From Arthrobacter silvisoli (GTDB taxonomy: Bacteria > Actinomycetota > Actinomycetes > Actinomycetales > Micrococcaceae), in assembly GCF_003369445.1 (NCBI RefSeq), contig NZ_QRCU01000025.1:1-64000 (forward strand): a stretch of 64,000 nt of DNA. The letters run 5' to 3'. Positions within the stretch are counted from its first letter, which is position 1. Every line of letters starts with the position of its first letter. The notes below the pieces were generated by a model, which worked only from the letters and a program-made list of their open reading frames with translations, was not told the origin of the DNA and ran no database searches. Shown here piece by piece: positions 1-9,430 of this stretch. A program made the position numbers and the translations under genes.

Positions 1-24
1 GGCCCGGACCAAATGGTCCGGGCC
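1..24. terminator. Perfect hairpin downstream of the pdtaS-like gene
   Basis: A 10-bp perfect stem (GGCCCGGACC / GGTCCGGGCC) closes a 4-nt AAAT loop, about 20 nt past the stop of the minus-strand kinase gene. This is the position and shape of an intrinsic terminator for that gene. Any T-run on the minus strand would lie outside the window, so termination is inferred from the stem alone. Confidence 0.6.
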
Positions 25-45
25 GCCCCACGTCATTCCCGTCCC

Positions 46-1515
46 TCAGCTGGGACGCAGGCTCAGCACGATCTCAACGGAGGTTCCTCCCCCGTCGCGC
101 GGGAACCACTGGATGCTGCCGGCCAGTTCGCTGGTCACCAGGGTGCGGACGATCTGCAAGCCCAACCCCTCGGAATAGGACCCCTCGGGGAGGCCCACGC
201 CATCGTCCGAAATCGTCACCGTCAGCATTTCGTCGCCTTGGACCCCGGTGGACCGGTCGGCGATCAGCCACACGGTGCCCGCCCGGCCCTCGAGTCCGTG
301 TTCCACGGCATTGGTGACGAGCTCATTGATCACGAGCGCCAAGGGTGTGGCGAAATCGCTCGGAAGCTCGCCGAACAATCCGGAACGCTCGGTCCTGACA
401 TATTGCGACGGCGATGCCACCTCCGCTGACAGGCGGAACTGGCGGCCAATCAGCTCGTCGAAGTCGACGCTCTGCGTGAGTCCTTGGGACAGGGTTTCAT
501 GGACGAGGGCAATGGTGGCCACCCGCCGCATTGCCTGTTCGAGGCCCTGCTTGGCTTCATCACTGACCATCCGGCGGGATTGCATGCGCAGCAGGGCAGC
601 CACGGTCTGCAGGTTGTTCTTCACCCGGTGGTGGATCTCCCGGATGGTGGCGTCCTTCGTCACCAGTTCCAGTTCGCGGCGGCGGAGCTCGGACACGTCC
701 CGGCAGAGCACCAGCGCGCCAAAGCGCTGGTGCTCGTCACGGAGCGGGATCGCCCTCAGGGACAGGCTGACGCCGCGCGACTCGATCTCGCTGCGCCACG
801 GCATCCGGCCGGTAACCACGAGCGGGAGCGTCTCATCGACCATCCGCCGGTCCTTGAGCAAGCCCGCGGTCACTTCGGCGAGCGAGCGTCCCTCCAATGT
901 CTCCACCTCGCCGAGGCGGCGGAAGGCGGAGACGCCGTTGGGACTCGCGTACTGGACGATGCCGTCGGCGTCGAGCCTGATCAACCCGTCACCCACGCGC
1001 GGGGCGCCGCGGCGGGAACCTGTCGGGGAGGCGAAGTCGGGCCAGAGCCCGAGGGTGCCCATCCTGAGCAGGTCGTATGCACACTGGCGGTACGTCAGCT
1101 CCAGGCGCGAGGGCATCCTGGAACTCGAGAGGTCCATGTGGGAGGTGACCACAGCCAGGGTTCTGCCGTTGCGCACCATTGGCACGGCTTCCACACGCAG
1201 TGCCATCTCGCTGCTCCAGCTGGTTTCGCTGGAGCGTTCGATCGAGCGGCTGTTCCAGGCCTTGTCGACCAGGGGGCGAAGATCTGAGCGGATCCCCTCC
1301 CCCACGAAGTCGGCGTGAAAGACCGTGTGGCTCGTCGACGGCCGGACATGCGCCAGGGCAATGTATCCGAACTCCGGATGCGGGAACCACAGCGCAAGGT
1401 CCGCGAACGCCAGGTCGGCGACCATCTGCCAGTCGCCGACCAGGAGGTGCAGCCATTCGGCATCTCCAGGCCCGAAATCAGCATGCTCCCTGATGGGGTC
1501 TGTAAAGATTGCCAC
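46..1515 (-). CDS. pdtaS: PdtaS-type sensor histidine kinase
   Basis: Cytosolic sensor kinase of 489 aa with no membrane segment. The N-terminal ~160 residues look like a GAF-type sensory region, residues ~175-285 like a PAS region, followed by a HisKA_2 dimerisation/phosphoacceptor box (IREIHHRVKNNLQ, His295/296) and a HATPase_c domain (N box INELVTNAVEHG, later DDGVGLP and GLGLQIV). This architecture is that of PdtaS, which phosphorylates the ANTAR-type RNA-binding antiterminator PdtaR; pdtaR is not in this window. The GTG start is preceded by GGAGGT. The gene lies 30 bp downstream of NAD-GDH on the same strand, so read-through is possible. The family assignment is firm; the signal sensed is unknown. 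Confidence 0.88.
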   Translation of the reverse strand: MAIFTDPIREHADFGPGDAEWLHLLVGDWQMVADLAFADLALWFPHPEFGYIALAHVRPSTSHTVFHADFVGEGIRSDLRPLVDKAWNSRSIERSSETSWSSEMALRVEAVPMVRNGRTLAVVTSHMDLSSSRMPSRLELTYRQCAYDLLRMGTLGLWPDFASPTGSRRGAPRVGDGLIRLDADGIVQYASPNGVSAFRRLGEVETLEGRSLAEVTAGLLKDRRMVDETLPLVVTGRMPWRSEIESRGVSLSLRAIPLRDEHQRFGALVLCRDVSELRRRELELVTKDATIREIHHRVKNNLQTVAALLRMQSRRMVSDEAKQGLEQAMRRVATIALVHETLSQGLTQSVDFDELIGRQFRLSAEVASPSQYVRTERSGLFGELPSDFATPLALVINELVTNAVEHGLEGRAGTVWLIADRSTGVQGDEMLTVTISDDGVGLPEGSYSEGLGLQIVRTLVTSELAGSIQWFPRDGGGTSVEIVLSLRPS

Positions 1516-1545
1516 TGCACCTCCATTTGCAGCGCAGGGTTTTCC

Positions 1546-4500
1546 CTAGCGCCGGACGATTGACCTCAAGAGCCTCAATGCTACCGACAGAGACGCCATG
1601 TCGTCGGCCTCGAGCGCGTTGACCTCGTCGAACATGCTCTTCGCACGGCCGAGCTGTTCGGCATTGAGCCGTTCCCAGGCCTTCAGGCGATCTTCAGCCA
1701 CGGCATCGTTCTCGCTCGACTCAAGCACCGACGTCGTGATGTCCGCGACTGTCGAGTACAGATCGTCGCGCAGCGCAGCGCGGGCGAGGGCCTGCCAGCG
1801 GTCATCCCGGGGAAGCGCACTGATGCGCTCGAGCAGGGAGTCGACGTGGAAGCGGTTGAACACCGTGTAGTAGACGTTGCTGACGTCCTCCACCCGGCTC
1901 GAGCGGCTCTCCGCAATCCGGGCAATGTCCAACAGCACGAAGCTCTCGAAGAGCTCGGACCAGCGGTGGGCCAGGTCTTCGGGGAGGTTCCACTGGAGGC
2001 CGCGCTCAAGCCAGCCGCGCACGCGTTCCTTGTCGTCTCCGCGCAGGTACTCGAGCACCCGGGAGCGCATCGGGTCCAGCATCGGCTTGAAGGAGGCCAC
2101 GATGTCGTCAATCGGCTTGCTGGCCATGCCCTGGGTCAGCAGCCAGCGCACGGCCCGGTCAAGCAGGCGCCGGATGTCCAGATGGACGGCGCTCCAGTGC
2201 TCGGTCGGGAAGGAAGCCGGCAGCGCGTTGAGCTCTGCCACCATCGAATCGAGTTCGTAGACCTCGCGCAGCGCGACGAAGGCCTTGGCAACCGCCACCT
2301 CGTTGGCTGAGGTCTCTTCCATGGTCCGGAAGGCGAAGGTGATGCCGCCGAGGTTGATCATGTCGTTGGCCACCACGGTCGCAATGATCTCGCGGCGCAG
2401 CGGGTGCGAGTCCAGTTCGGCGTCGAAGCGTTCGCGCAGCTGCTGCGGGAAGTACTCGCGGATGGTCCGCTGGAACCAGGGATCGTCGGCCAGGTCCGAC
2501 CGCCCTAGCGCGGATGCCAGTTCGATCTTGGCGTAGGCCGCCAGCACGGACAGTTCCGGCGACGTCAGGCCCTGGCCCTGTTCAAGGCGTTCGCGCAGGC
2601 TTGCGGTGGTGGGCAGTGCCTCCAGGTCGCGTTTGAGGTCGGCGTGCTGTTCGAGCCAGTCCATCAAGCGTTCGTAACTCGGGCTCCAATCGGCCACGCG
2701 GGTGCGGTCGTTGAGCAGCAGGATGTTCTGGTCGATGTTGTCTTCCAGGACGAGCCTGCCGACCTCGTCGGTCATGTCAGCGAGGAAGGCCGCGCGCTCG
2801 GCGGAATCGAGCTTTCCGGCCTTGACCATGCGATCCACAAAGATCTTGATGTTCACTTCGTGGTCCGAGCAGTCCACACCCGCGGAATTGTCGATGGCGT
2901 CTGTGTTCAGGATGATGCCCTGCAACGCGGCCTCGATGCGTCCACGCTGGGTGAGGCCAAGGTTGCCGCCCTCACCGACCACCTTGACACGGAGCTCACG
3001 GCCATCGACGCGGATGGCGTCGTTGGCCTTGTCGCCGACCTGTGCGTTGGTTTCGCTGCTGGCCTTGACGTAGGTCCCGATGCCGCCGTTGTAGAGCAGG
3101 TCGGCGGGAGCGAGCAGAATCGCCCGAAGCAGTTCCGGCGGGCTCAGCTGGACGGTTCCTTCCGGCAGGCCCAAGGCTGAACGTACTTGCCCCGATACAG
3201 GAATCACCTTGGCCTGGCGCGGGAACACTCCGCCGCCCTCGCTGATGAGGGAGCGGTCGTAGTCGTCCCACGAAGAGCGCGGGAGTTCGAAGAGCCGCTG
3301 GCGCTCGGCGAAGGAAGACGCTGCGTCCGGGGTGGGGTCCAGGAAAATGTGCCGGTGGTCGAAAGCGGCGATCAGCCGGATATGCCGCGAAAGCAGCATT
3401 CCGTTGCCGAAGACGTCGCCGGACATGTCGCCGACGCCCACCACGGTGAACTCTTCGTTCTGTGTGTCGAGGTCCAGCTCGCTGAAGTGGCGCTTGACCG
3501 ATTCCCACGCGCCGCGGGCGGTGATGCCCATGGCCTTGTGGTCGTATCCGACGGATCCGCCCGAGGCGAACGCATCGCCGAGCCAGAATCCGTACTCCAT
3601 CGCCAGGCCGTTCGCGATGTCAGAGAACGTCGCCGTTCCCTTGTCGGCGGCGACCACCAGGTAGGAATCGTCGCCGTCCTGGCGGACAACGTTCGACGGC
3701 GGCACGATCGTCTCGCCATCGGCGTCGGTGACGAGGTTGTCGGTGAGGTCGAGCAGGCCCCGGATGAAGGTCTTGTAGCACTCGACACCTTCCGCCATCC
3801 AGGCGGCGCGGTCGACGGCCGGGTCAGGCAGCTGCTTGGCGTAGAAGCCACCCTTGGCGCCGGTCGGAACGATCACCGCGTTCTTGACGGTCTGGGCCTT
3901 GACGAGTCCGAGGATCTCGGTGCGGAAGTCCTCGCGCCGGTCGGACCAGCGCAGGCCACCGCGGGCGACCTTGCCGAAGCGCAGGTGCACGCCTTCGACG
4001 CGCGGTGAGTAGACCCAGATTTCGAACATCGGGCGCGGGAACGGCAGTCCGTCGATCTGCGTCGGATCGAGTTTAAAGCTGACGTGCGCCTTCTCTTGGA
4101 AGAAGTTCGTCCGGAGCGTGGACTCAATCAGGTTCACGAACGTGCGCAGGACGCGGTCGGCGTCGAGGGTCGCCACTTGGTCAATGGCCTCAGCCAGGCG
4201 GGCCCGTGCGCTCTCCTGGCGGGCATCGCGGGTGTTTTCTTCAACGGCGGGATCGAAGCGGGCAGCGAAGAGTTCCAGGAGGCCGTGGGCAACTTCGGGA
4301 TTCGAAAGCAGCGTGTCGGCGATGAACTCGAAGGAGTTCGTGTTACCCATCTGGCGCATGTACTTGGCGTAGGCACGGAGCATGACCACCTGGCGCCACG
4401 GCATTCCTTCGCGCAGAACGAGGCGGTCGAAGCTGTCGGACTCCACGGCGGCGGTCACCGCAGCAGCAAAGGACTCCGCGAGGAGCTTCCCGGTGGCGAG

Positions 4501-6396
4501 GGGGTCCACGCCGGACGGGTACTTGAGCCCGAGGTCGTAGAGGAAGAAGTCGCGGTGATCGGCGGTTTCGATCTCGAAAGGCCGCTCATCGAGGACTTCG
4601 AGTCCGAGGTTGTGGAAGTACGGCAGGATCTGGCTGAGGCTCTTGGGTTCGAGCAGGTAGAGCTTGACGCGGGCGTCTTCCTCGAGAACCTCCCCTGCCC
4701 CCTTAGGCAGGTAGACATGGACTCCCGGCATTGCCTGGGCGGGTGCCTCGCGAAGTCCAGTAGCGGCGCCGTACTCCTCGAAGCGGGCAATGTCTTCCAG
4801 CGCGTCTTCGACTTCGTAGTCCACGCGGTAGCTCGGGGGGAAAGCTTCGGCCCAGACCGCGGAACGGCGGTCAGCTTCCTCGCCGCTCCAGCGCTCCCGG
4901 ACAACTTCGGCAATGCCCTCGCCCCAGGAACGCGAAGCCAGGACAAGCCGCTTTTCGAGTGCATCAGCATCCACTTCGCCGAGTTCGGCCTCGCGCGGCA
5001 GGCGGATCCGGAAGAACACGCGTGCGAGGGCGGACTCGGTGATGCGGGCTTCGTAGTCGATGCTTTCGGCCGCGAAGGTTTCCCGGAGCTCCTGCTCGAT
5101 CCGCAGGCGGACGTTCGTGGTGTAGCGGTCACGCGGGAGGTACACCACCGCAGACATGAAACGTCCGTAGATATCCGGGCGGAGGAACAGCTTGGTGCGG
5201 CGGCGTTCCTGGAGGCGCAGGATGCCAAGGGCTGTTTCCGCGAGGTCCTCGACCTCAATCTGGAACAGTTCGTCCCTCGGGTAGGTCTCGAGGATGCCCA
5301 ACAGGTCCTTGCCGGAGTGGGAGTCCCGCGGGAAGCCGGCGGAGCTCAGCACAGCGTCGACCTTCTCCCGCACGATCGGGATGTTGCGCACGGAACCCGT
5401 ATAGGCGCTCGTTGCGAAGAGGCCGATGAAACGGCGTTCACCGTTCACGTTGCCGGCGGCGTCGAAGCTCTTGACTCCGATGTAGTCGAGGTACGCAGGA
5501 CGGTGGACGGTGGAACGGGAGTTCGCCTTGGTGATCACGAGGGCACGCTTTTCGCGCGCCTTGCGGCGGCCGGCGTCGGTCAGGTGCTGGATCTGGTGGG
5601 GGTGGTCGCCGGCACGAAGGAGCCCCAGGCCGCTCTCATCGCGCAGTTCCAGGACGTCCTCGCCGTTTTCGGTGATCAGTCCGTATTCGCGGTAGCCAAG
5701 GAAGGTGAAGTTTCCGTTGTCCAGCCAGCGCAGCAGATCCTGGGCCTGCCGCAGTTCGGCGATTTCCTCGGGGTGCGTCACCTTGTCCAGGGAGGAAGCA
5801 AGCTCGAGTGCCTTGCTGCGCATTTTCGGCCAGTCTTCGACGGCGACCCGGACGTCCCTCAGGACCCGCCGGATTCCATCGAGGAGCTCCTGCTGCGCGG
5901 TGTCCGGAACGCGGTCGACCTCGACGGCGATCCAGGACTCCATGTGCGAAGCGTTCAGTCCCTCTGCGAACAGCCGGGAAATGTCAGGAAGCGCAGCTGT
6001 GTCACCGCTGGAGATTCCGACGTTGGCCGGCACCCGGGCCACACCGGCGAGTTCGCCGTCGGCATCGCGGGAGACAACGAACAGGGGGTGCATCACCAGG
6101 CGGATGGCGCAGTTCTGGCGCACGAGTTCTGCGTTAACGGAGTCCACGAGGAAGGGCATGTCGTCGGTGACGATGTAGACGATGCTGCGGTCGGCCTCGT
6201 TGGCAATCTGGATATTGGCACTACCGGGATTGCGCTTCTTGGCAACCTCACGGTGGGCAATGGCCCTGGCATTCAGCCGCTCGGCGGAATATCCGCGCGC
6301 GTCCTCCTCCGCCAGATGTTCGTAGTAGTCCCCGAGAAAACCTTCACGGTCTACGCCCGTTGCGGAACGATCCTCCACACTGGATCCTGACGACAT
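1546..6396 (-). CDS. gdh: NAD-specific glutamate dehydrogenase, large (~180 kDa) class
   Basis: Very large NAD-dependent glutamate dehydrogenase (about 1616 aa) that deaminates glutamate to 2-oxoglutarate plus ammonia, feeding amino-acid carbon into the TCA cycle. The length fits the GDH-180 class. The N-terminal ~700 residues are the regulatory/ACT-like part; the catalytic core has the Lys/Gly-rich stretch VPTGAKGGFYAK, then a Rossmann NAD domain (VVGVGDMSGDVFGNGM), then a long C-terminal helical region. I prefer the ATG at 6396, 9 nt after GGAGG; an in-frame GTG lies 6 nt further upstream but only 3 nt from the same Shine-Dalgarno. A 768-residue open frame on the opposite strand is a high-GC shadow. 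Confidence 0.93.
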   Translation of the reverse strand: MSSGSSVEDRSATGVDREGFLGDYYEHLAEEDARGYSAERLNARAIAHREVAKKRNPGSANIQIANEADRSIVYIVTDDMPFLVDSVNAELVRQNCAIRLVMHPLFVVSRDADGELAGVARVPANVGISSGDTAALPDISRLFAEGLNASHMESWIAVEVDRVPDTAQQELLDGIRRVLRDVRVAVEDWPKMRSKALELASSLDKVTHPEEIAELRQAQDLLRWLDNGNFTFLGYREYGLITENGEDVLELRDESGLGLLRAGDHPHQIQHLTDAGRRKAREKRALVITKANSRSTVHRPAYLDYIGVKSFDAAGNVNGERRFIGLFATSAYTGSVRNIPIVREKVDAVLSSAGFPRDSHSGKDLLGILETYPRDELFQIEVEDLAETALGILRLQERRRTKLFLRPDIYGRFMSAVVYLPRDRYTTNVRLRIEQELRETFAAESIDYEARITESALARVFFRIRLPREAELGEVDADALEKRLVLASRSWGEGIAEVVRERWSGEEADRRSAVWAEAFPPSYRVDYEVEDALEDIARFEEYGAATGLREAPAQAMPGVHVYLPKGAGEVLEEDARVKLYLLEPKSLSQILPYFHNLGLEVLDERPFEIETADHRDFFLYDLGLKYPSGVDPLATGKLLAESFAAAVTAAVESDSFDRLVLREGMPWRQVVMLRAYAKYMRQMGNTNSFEFIADTLLSNPEVAHGLLELFAARFDPAVEENTRDARQESARARLAEAIDQVATLDADRVLRTFVNLIESTLRTNFFQEKAHVSFKLDPTQIDGLPFPRPMFEIWVYSPRVEGVHLRFGKVARGGLRWSDRREDFRTEILGLVKAQTVKNAVIVPTGAKGGFYAKQLPDPAVDRAAWMAEGVECYKTFIRGLLDLTDNLVTDADGETIVPPSNVVRQDGDDSYLVVAADKGTATFSDIANGLAMEYGFWLGDAFASGGSVGYDHKAMGITARGAWESVKRHFSELDLDTQNEEFTVVGVGDMSGDVFGNGMLLSRHIRLIAAFDHRHIFLDPTPDAASSFAERQRLFELPRSSWDDYDRSLISEGGGVFPRQAKVIPVSGQVRSALGLPEGTVQLSPPELLRAILLAPADLLYNGGIGTYVKASSETNAQVGDKANDAIRVDGRELRVKVVGEGGNLGLTQRGRIEAALQGIILNTDAIDNSAGVDCSDHEVNIKIFVDRMVKAGKLDSAERAAFLADMTDEVGRLVLEDNIDQNILLLNDRTRVADWSPSYERLMDWLEQHADLKRDLEALPTTASLRERLEQGQGLTSPELSVLAAYAKIELASALGRSDLADDPWFQRTIREYFPQQLRERFDAELDSHPLRREIIATVVANDMINLGGITFAFRTMEETSANEVAVAKAFVALREVYELDSMVAELNALPASFPTEHWSAVHLDIRRLLDRAVRWLLTQGMASKPIDDIVASFKPMLDPMRSRVLEYLRGDDKERVRGWLERGLQWNLPEDLAHRWSELFESFVLLDIARIAESRSSRVEDVSNVYYTVFNRFHVDSLLERISALPRDDRWQALARAALRDDLYSTVADITTSVLESSENDAVAEDRLKAWERLNAEQLGRAKSMFDEVNALEADDMASLSVALRLLRSIVRR

Positions 6397-6453
6397 CGAC
6401 ACACGCCTCCATCACATCTTTTTTGCTGCGTCTTTGCAGCCCACATGGCGAGC

Positions 6454-7770
6454 CTAACGCTTAAGCAGACGCCTTGCTCTGGAAGAGCGTACAGAGGATC
6501 TTGAATTTCCCTGGACAGGCGCACAAACCAAGCCGGCGATCGCGTGACGCAATGGAGAATCCGGCGCCACTTCGAAGAGAACCGAGCCTGACAGCAGTGC
6601 CGCATCGCAGCCTTCAGGGTCCCAGGGGAGGAAGGCCTCGATCCCGTCTCCGGGAGCATAGCGCTGCCAGGCCTCACGGAGCTGGCGTTCCGGGGAACGG
6701 CCGGCCGCAGAGGCCCTGACCTTGTTGAGAATGATCCGTGGGGTGGACTGGGGAACGGCGTCCTCGAGTTCGGCGAGGCCACGTACAAGCCGGGGAATCC
6801 CGATTGCATCCGCCGACCCCACGGCGAGCACAGTGTCCGCGACTTCCAAGCTTCGCAAGGTGGCGGCATTCCGCCGCGGCGCCATGGTGTCGAAGCTCAG
6901 TTCTTCATCCGCTTCAAGGCAGAATCCGACGTCCACCACGACTACGTCGGCGACCTTCCGCGCCTGTTCAAACACCGTCGAAAGGGCGGCAGCACGGAGT
7001 TCCGTCCAGCGGTCTGCCCTCGTTATTCCCGTCAGGACCCGGAACTCGCCGGACTTGGTGAAGACGGCGGCTGCGACTCTCTTCAGGGAGTCCGCGTCCA
7101 GGAGCCCCTGGTCGGCGAGCCGGCATGCCTGGGCAAGGCCTGCCGATTCGTCGAGCAAGCCCAGGGTTGCGGCCACGCTGGCGCCGTAGCTGTCGGCGTC
7201 GATAAGCAGGACGACCTTGCCTTCGGCTGCGAGCTCGGCCGCGATGTTCACCGCAAGCAGTGTCCGGCCGGGAGCTCCCGCCGGCCCCCAGACGGCGATG
7301 ATCTCGCCCGTGCCGCTTGGCGCAGGCGCCTCTTCCGTGACCGCAGGGGCAGCAGGTCGCAGCCCGGCGGCCGGATCGGCAAGGCCCGAGTCCCGCCGTT
7401 CCGAGGGCCTCGGTCCGCGTCCCGTCAATTGATGGACCGCGTCGGAAATCTTTGAGGCAAGACCCGCCGCATCGACGTCAGGAAGCGCGGTGAGCACTCC
7501 GATGGCGCGCAGCCGCGCCGTTTCCCGGGGGTCTGCAACGAGCCCGACGACGGCGACGCCCACTGCCGACAACCTGTCCACGAGGGAGGCTGTGAGATCC
7601 TCACTGCCTTCCGCGACAACGGCCGCCCGCGCCAGGCCGCTCTGGCAGGCGGCCAGGACCTCGGTCAGTTCGTCACAGCGACGCACCACGGTCACGGGAC
7701 CGTGAAGTCTTTCGAGCCCACCGACGAGATCTTCCTGGGACTGTCCGACGGTGACGACCGGGATGCTCAT
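6454..7770 (-). CDS. CpaE/MinD-like P-loop ATPase
   Basis: A 438-aa protein with a receiver-like N-terminal region (~120 aa) and a MinD/ParA/CpaE-type ATPase domain. The P-loop region (about residues 162-172, GPAGAPGRTLL) is deviant: the usual lysine is arginine, as occurs in some CpaE-type proteins. Later motifs VVLLIDADSYGASVA and VADVVVVDVGF fit the family. CpaE proteins localise Tad/Flp pilus machinery, but no CpaF, TadB/C or pilin gene is nearby, so a Tad role is unproven. I choose the ATG at 7770 because it overlaps the upstream SAF gene stop as ATGA; an 8-codon longer ORF begins with GTG at 7794. Confidence 0.75.
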   Translation of the reverse strand: MSIPVVTVGQSQEDLVGGLERLHGPVTVVRRCDELTEVLAACQSGLARAAVVAEGSEDLTASLVDRLSAVGVAVVGLVADPRETARLRAIGVLTALPDVDAAGLASKISDAVHQLTGRGPRPSERRDSGLADPAAGLRPAAPAVTEEAPAPSGTGEIIAVWGPAGAPGRTLLAVNIAAELAAEGKVVLLIDADSYGASVAATLGLLDESAGLAQACRLADQGLLDADSLKRVAAAVFTKSGEFRVLTGITRADRWTELRAAALSTVFEQARKVADVVVVDVGFCLEADEELSFDTMAPRRNAATLRSLEVADTVLAVGSADAIGIPRLVRGLAELEDAVPQSTPRIILNKVRASAAGRSPERQLREAWQRYAPGDGIEAFLPWDPEGCDAALLSGSVLFEVAPDSPLRHAIAGLVCAPVQGNSRSSVRSSRARRLLKR

Positions 7771-8417
7771 TTCGTCGTCCCCGACGGGTTCCACACCACA
7801 GCAACCTTTGCCTTGTTCGCCTGGGCGCCAAGCAATCCCGGCATCTGTTCATCTGCGACAAGGACCAGCACCACAGTCTGCCTGGAGGCGCCCAGTGCAG
7901 ATGACCCCTCGGTGACCTGAGCGATTTCCGCGCCGGGGAGGAGCAAGCGGGGTTCGGCGAAGCCGTTCCGGGCATCCGGCAGGGACACCCAGACGTCCAC
8001 CCGGGAGCCGGGAACAGCCTGCGCCGGGAGCGAGTCTTCGACGGTGACGGCTACGGGCTTCCGGTCCAGGGCATCGGCATCACCCAGGCTCTCCTTGGGC
8101 AGCAACTGGTTCCTGGCAATACGCTGGATCGCCACTTTTCCCTCGGGCACGCCGGATTCGACAGTGACATAGCCCGCCTCTACGTCATCGAGCCTGACTT
8201 TGGCGATCGAGAGGTCATCCTTGCTCACCTTCTGACCAACGGCGATGCCCTCACGTGCGACGTAAACCTGGACGGTCCGGTCCGCGGCTCCCACCAGGGA
8301 AACAACACCGGCAACAGAAGCAAGCACGAGCAGAATGCCGACCAGGAGCCTCGGATCCTTCCAAGAAGGTTTCCTGAGCCGCGCTGCCGCGGCCGCCGTG
8401 TTCGCACTCATGATCAT
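7767..8417 (-). CDS. SAF-domain (CpaB/RcpC-like) membrane-anchored protein
   Basis: A 216-aa protein: short cytoplasmic tail, one transmembrane segment (LLVGILLVLASVAGVVSLVG, about residues 27-46), then an SAF domain (VQVYVAREGIAVGQKVSKDD) as in the Tad-pilus proteins CpaB/RcpC. The start is ATG at 8417 (or 8411), just after AGGGGG; the open frame continues upstream only as the antisense of the neighbouring HTH gene. Its stop overlaps the start of the CpaE-like ATPase by 4 nt, implying translational coupling. The pair resembles the CpaB-CpaE half of a Tad locus without the rest. It could serve another envelope role; confidence is in the domain, not the pathway. Confidence 0.78.
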   Translation of the reverse strand: MIMSANTAAAAARLRKPSWKDPRLLVGILLVLASVAGVVSLVGAADRTVQVYVAREGIAVGQKVSKDDLSIAKVRLDDVEAGYVTVESGVPEGKVAIQRIARNQLLPKESLGDADALDRKPVAVTVEDSLPAQAVPGSRVDVWVSLPDARNGFAEPRLLLPGAEIAQVTEGSSALGASRQTVVLVLVADEQMPGLLGAQANKAKVAVVWNPSGTTK

Positions 8418-8564
8418 GATCCCCCTGGTCTTTCGAGCGGCCGCCGGGCCGGAAGCCGCCTTCATTCTGACTGCTGTTTCGCATCTGCCAAAGTCAAGAC
8501 ATCCAAAGCCCACCAAATTGTGGATAACCGGATCAAACAGGCCAGGAAGTGGCAAAATAGTGTC

Positions 8565-8786
8565 ATGCCCCGATTCCTTACCTTGGCAGACGTCGCCGAA
8601 CAGTTGCAGATCAACTCTCCTCAGGCCTATGCCCTGGTCCGGAGCGGCGAACTGAAGGCCATCCAGGTCGGCGGCCGGGGCCAGTGGCGGGTCGAAGAGA
8701 CCATGTTGGAGCAGTACATCCAGGAACGCTACGCGGAAGCCAGCCGCATGATCGAAGAGGCCAAAGCGAAATCGTCGAACGCCTAA
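8565..8786 (+). CDS. Small BldC/excisionase-type helix-turn-helix protein
   Basis: A 73-aa protein made almost entirely of a MerR-like winged HTH of the excisionase/BldC kind: LTLADVAEQLQINSPQAYALV, then LKAIQVGGRGQWRV and a short C-terminal helix. Proteins of this size and fold (BldC, AlpA, Xis) bind DNA, BldC doing so head-to-tail on direct repeats. The start at ATG 8565 gives the usual N-terminus; no clear Shine-Dalgarno precedes it, so a leaderless or weakly initiated message is possible. It is divergent from the SAF/CpaE pair and convergent with the Sm-like gene, 10 bp away. Phased NCAAA motifs lie in its own upstream region and before the LysM gene. Confidence 0.85.
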   Translation: MPRFLTLADVAEQLQINSPQAYALVRSGELKAIQVGGRGQWRVEETMLEQYIQERYAEASRMIEEAKAKSSNA

Positions 8787-8796
8787 GGGAAACCGG

Positions 8797-9366
8797 CTAG
8801 ATCTCCTGGCCGCGCAAGGAACGCAAAGCGGCCAGTGCGCCAAAAGGCACCGTGACGACAGAGCTGACATTCCTGTGCCGCCTGGCTTCCCCGGCCGCCG
8901 TGGTCGCCACGTCGAAGTGGTCCTTCCCCACGCGGTCGATCACCCCGAACAGCGCCCGTTCCTGGAGCATGCCCATCGTCAGGTGAACGGTGACTTCCGC
9001 CCGGTCCCTGGCCAACCCCCTCAAGGCGCTCGCTAAACCCAGCCGCGCCCGCACGCCGGCATCCTGAAGCACTCGGCGCCCTGCCCCTTGATAGCTGACA
9101 ACAGCCGCATACGGCACCAACCACTGCTGTGGCGCCTCGTTCAAGACGATCCATTCGCTGCCGACATGTGCCAGAACGCCTGAGATGCGCATACCCGAGG
9201 AAAGCAGGACGGAAAGCTCACCGCCCAGCACACCCCGCAGGCGGTCAATCAGGGAGATGCCCGCCATCTCCGCACGGGCGCGCTCAGCGATCTCGGACTC
9301 AAGCGCCAGCCTTTGTTCGGCAGCGAGTTGCGCCTCCATATCGTCAAAGAGAGCGTCCCATCGCAT
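8797..9366 (-). CDS. Hypothetical protein with two Sm-like modules
   Basis: A 189-aa soluble protein starting at ATG 9366 (MRWDALFDD), with GGCGGA just upstream; the open frame extends 19 codons further but without a better start. After a charged N-terminal helix (residues ~10-35) there are two segments with the beta-strand pattern of Sm/Hfq folds: ELSVLLSSGMRISGVLAHVG followed by VPYAAVVSYQG, and VTVHLTMGMLQERALFGVID followed by VTVPFGALAALRSL. I infer an internal duplication of an Sm-like barrel. No known family function was recognised. It is convergent with the BldC-like gene. Confidence 0.72.
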   Translation of the reverse strand: MRWDALFDDMEAQLAAEQRLALESEIAERARAEMAGISLIDRLRGVLGGELSVLLSSGMRISGVLAHVGSEWIVLNEAPQQWLVPYAAVVSYQGAGRRVLQDAGVRARLGLASALRGLARDRAEVTVHLTMGMLQERALFGVIDRVGKDHFDVATTAAGEARRHRNVSSVVTVPFGALAALRSLRGQEI

Positions 9367-9430
9367 TCCGCCAGCGTAGGCGGGCACCACAGCCGGGTCA
9401 ATTATCTGCCGATGTTCTTGCAATGACTGG

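Noticed and set aside
4084..6390. 768-residue open frame on the plus strand opposite NAD-glutamate dehydrogenase
   Set aside because: Its sequence is the antisense of a well-conserved enzyme, with biased composition and no family motif. Long antisense frames are expected at this GC content.
7767..8870. 367-residue version of the SAF protein
   Set aside because: The first 151 codons are antisense to the BldC-like gene and intergenic DNA; AGGGGG precedes ATG 8417, which gives a normal N-terminus.
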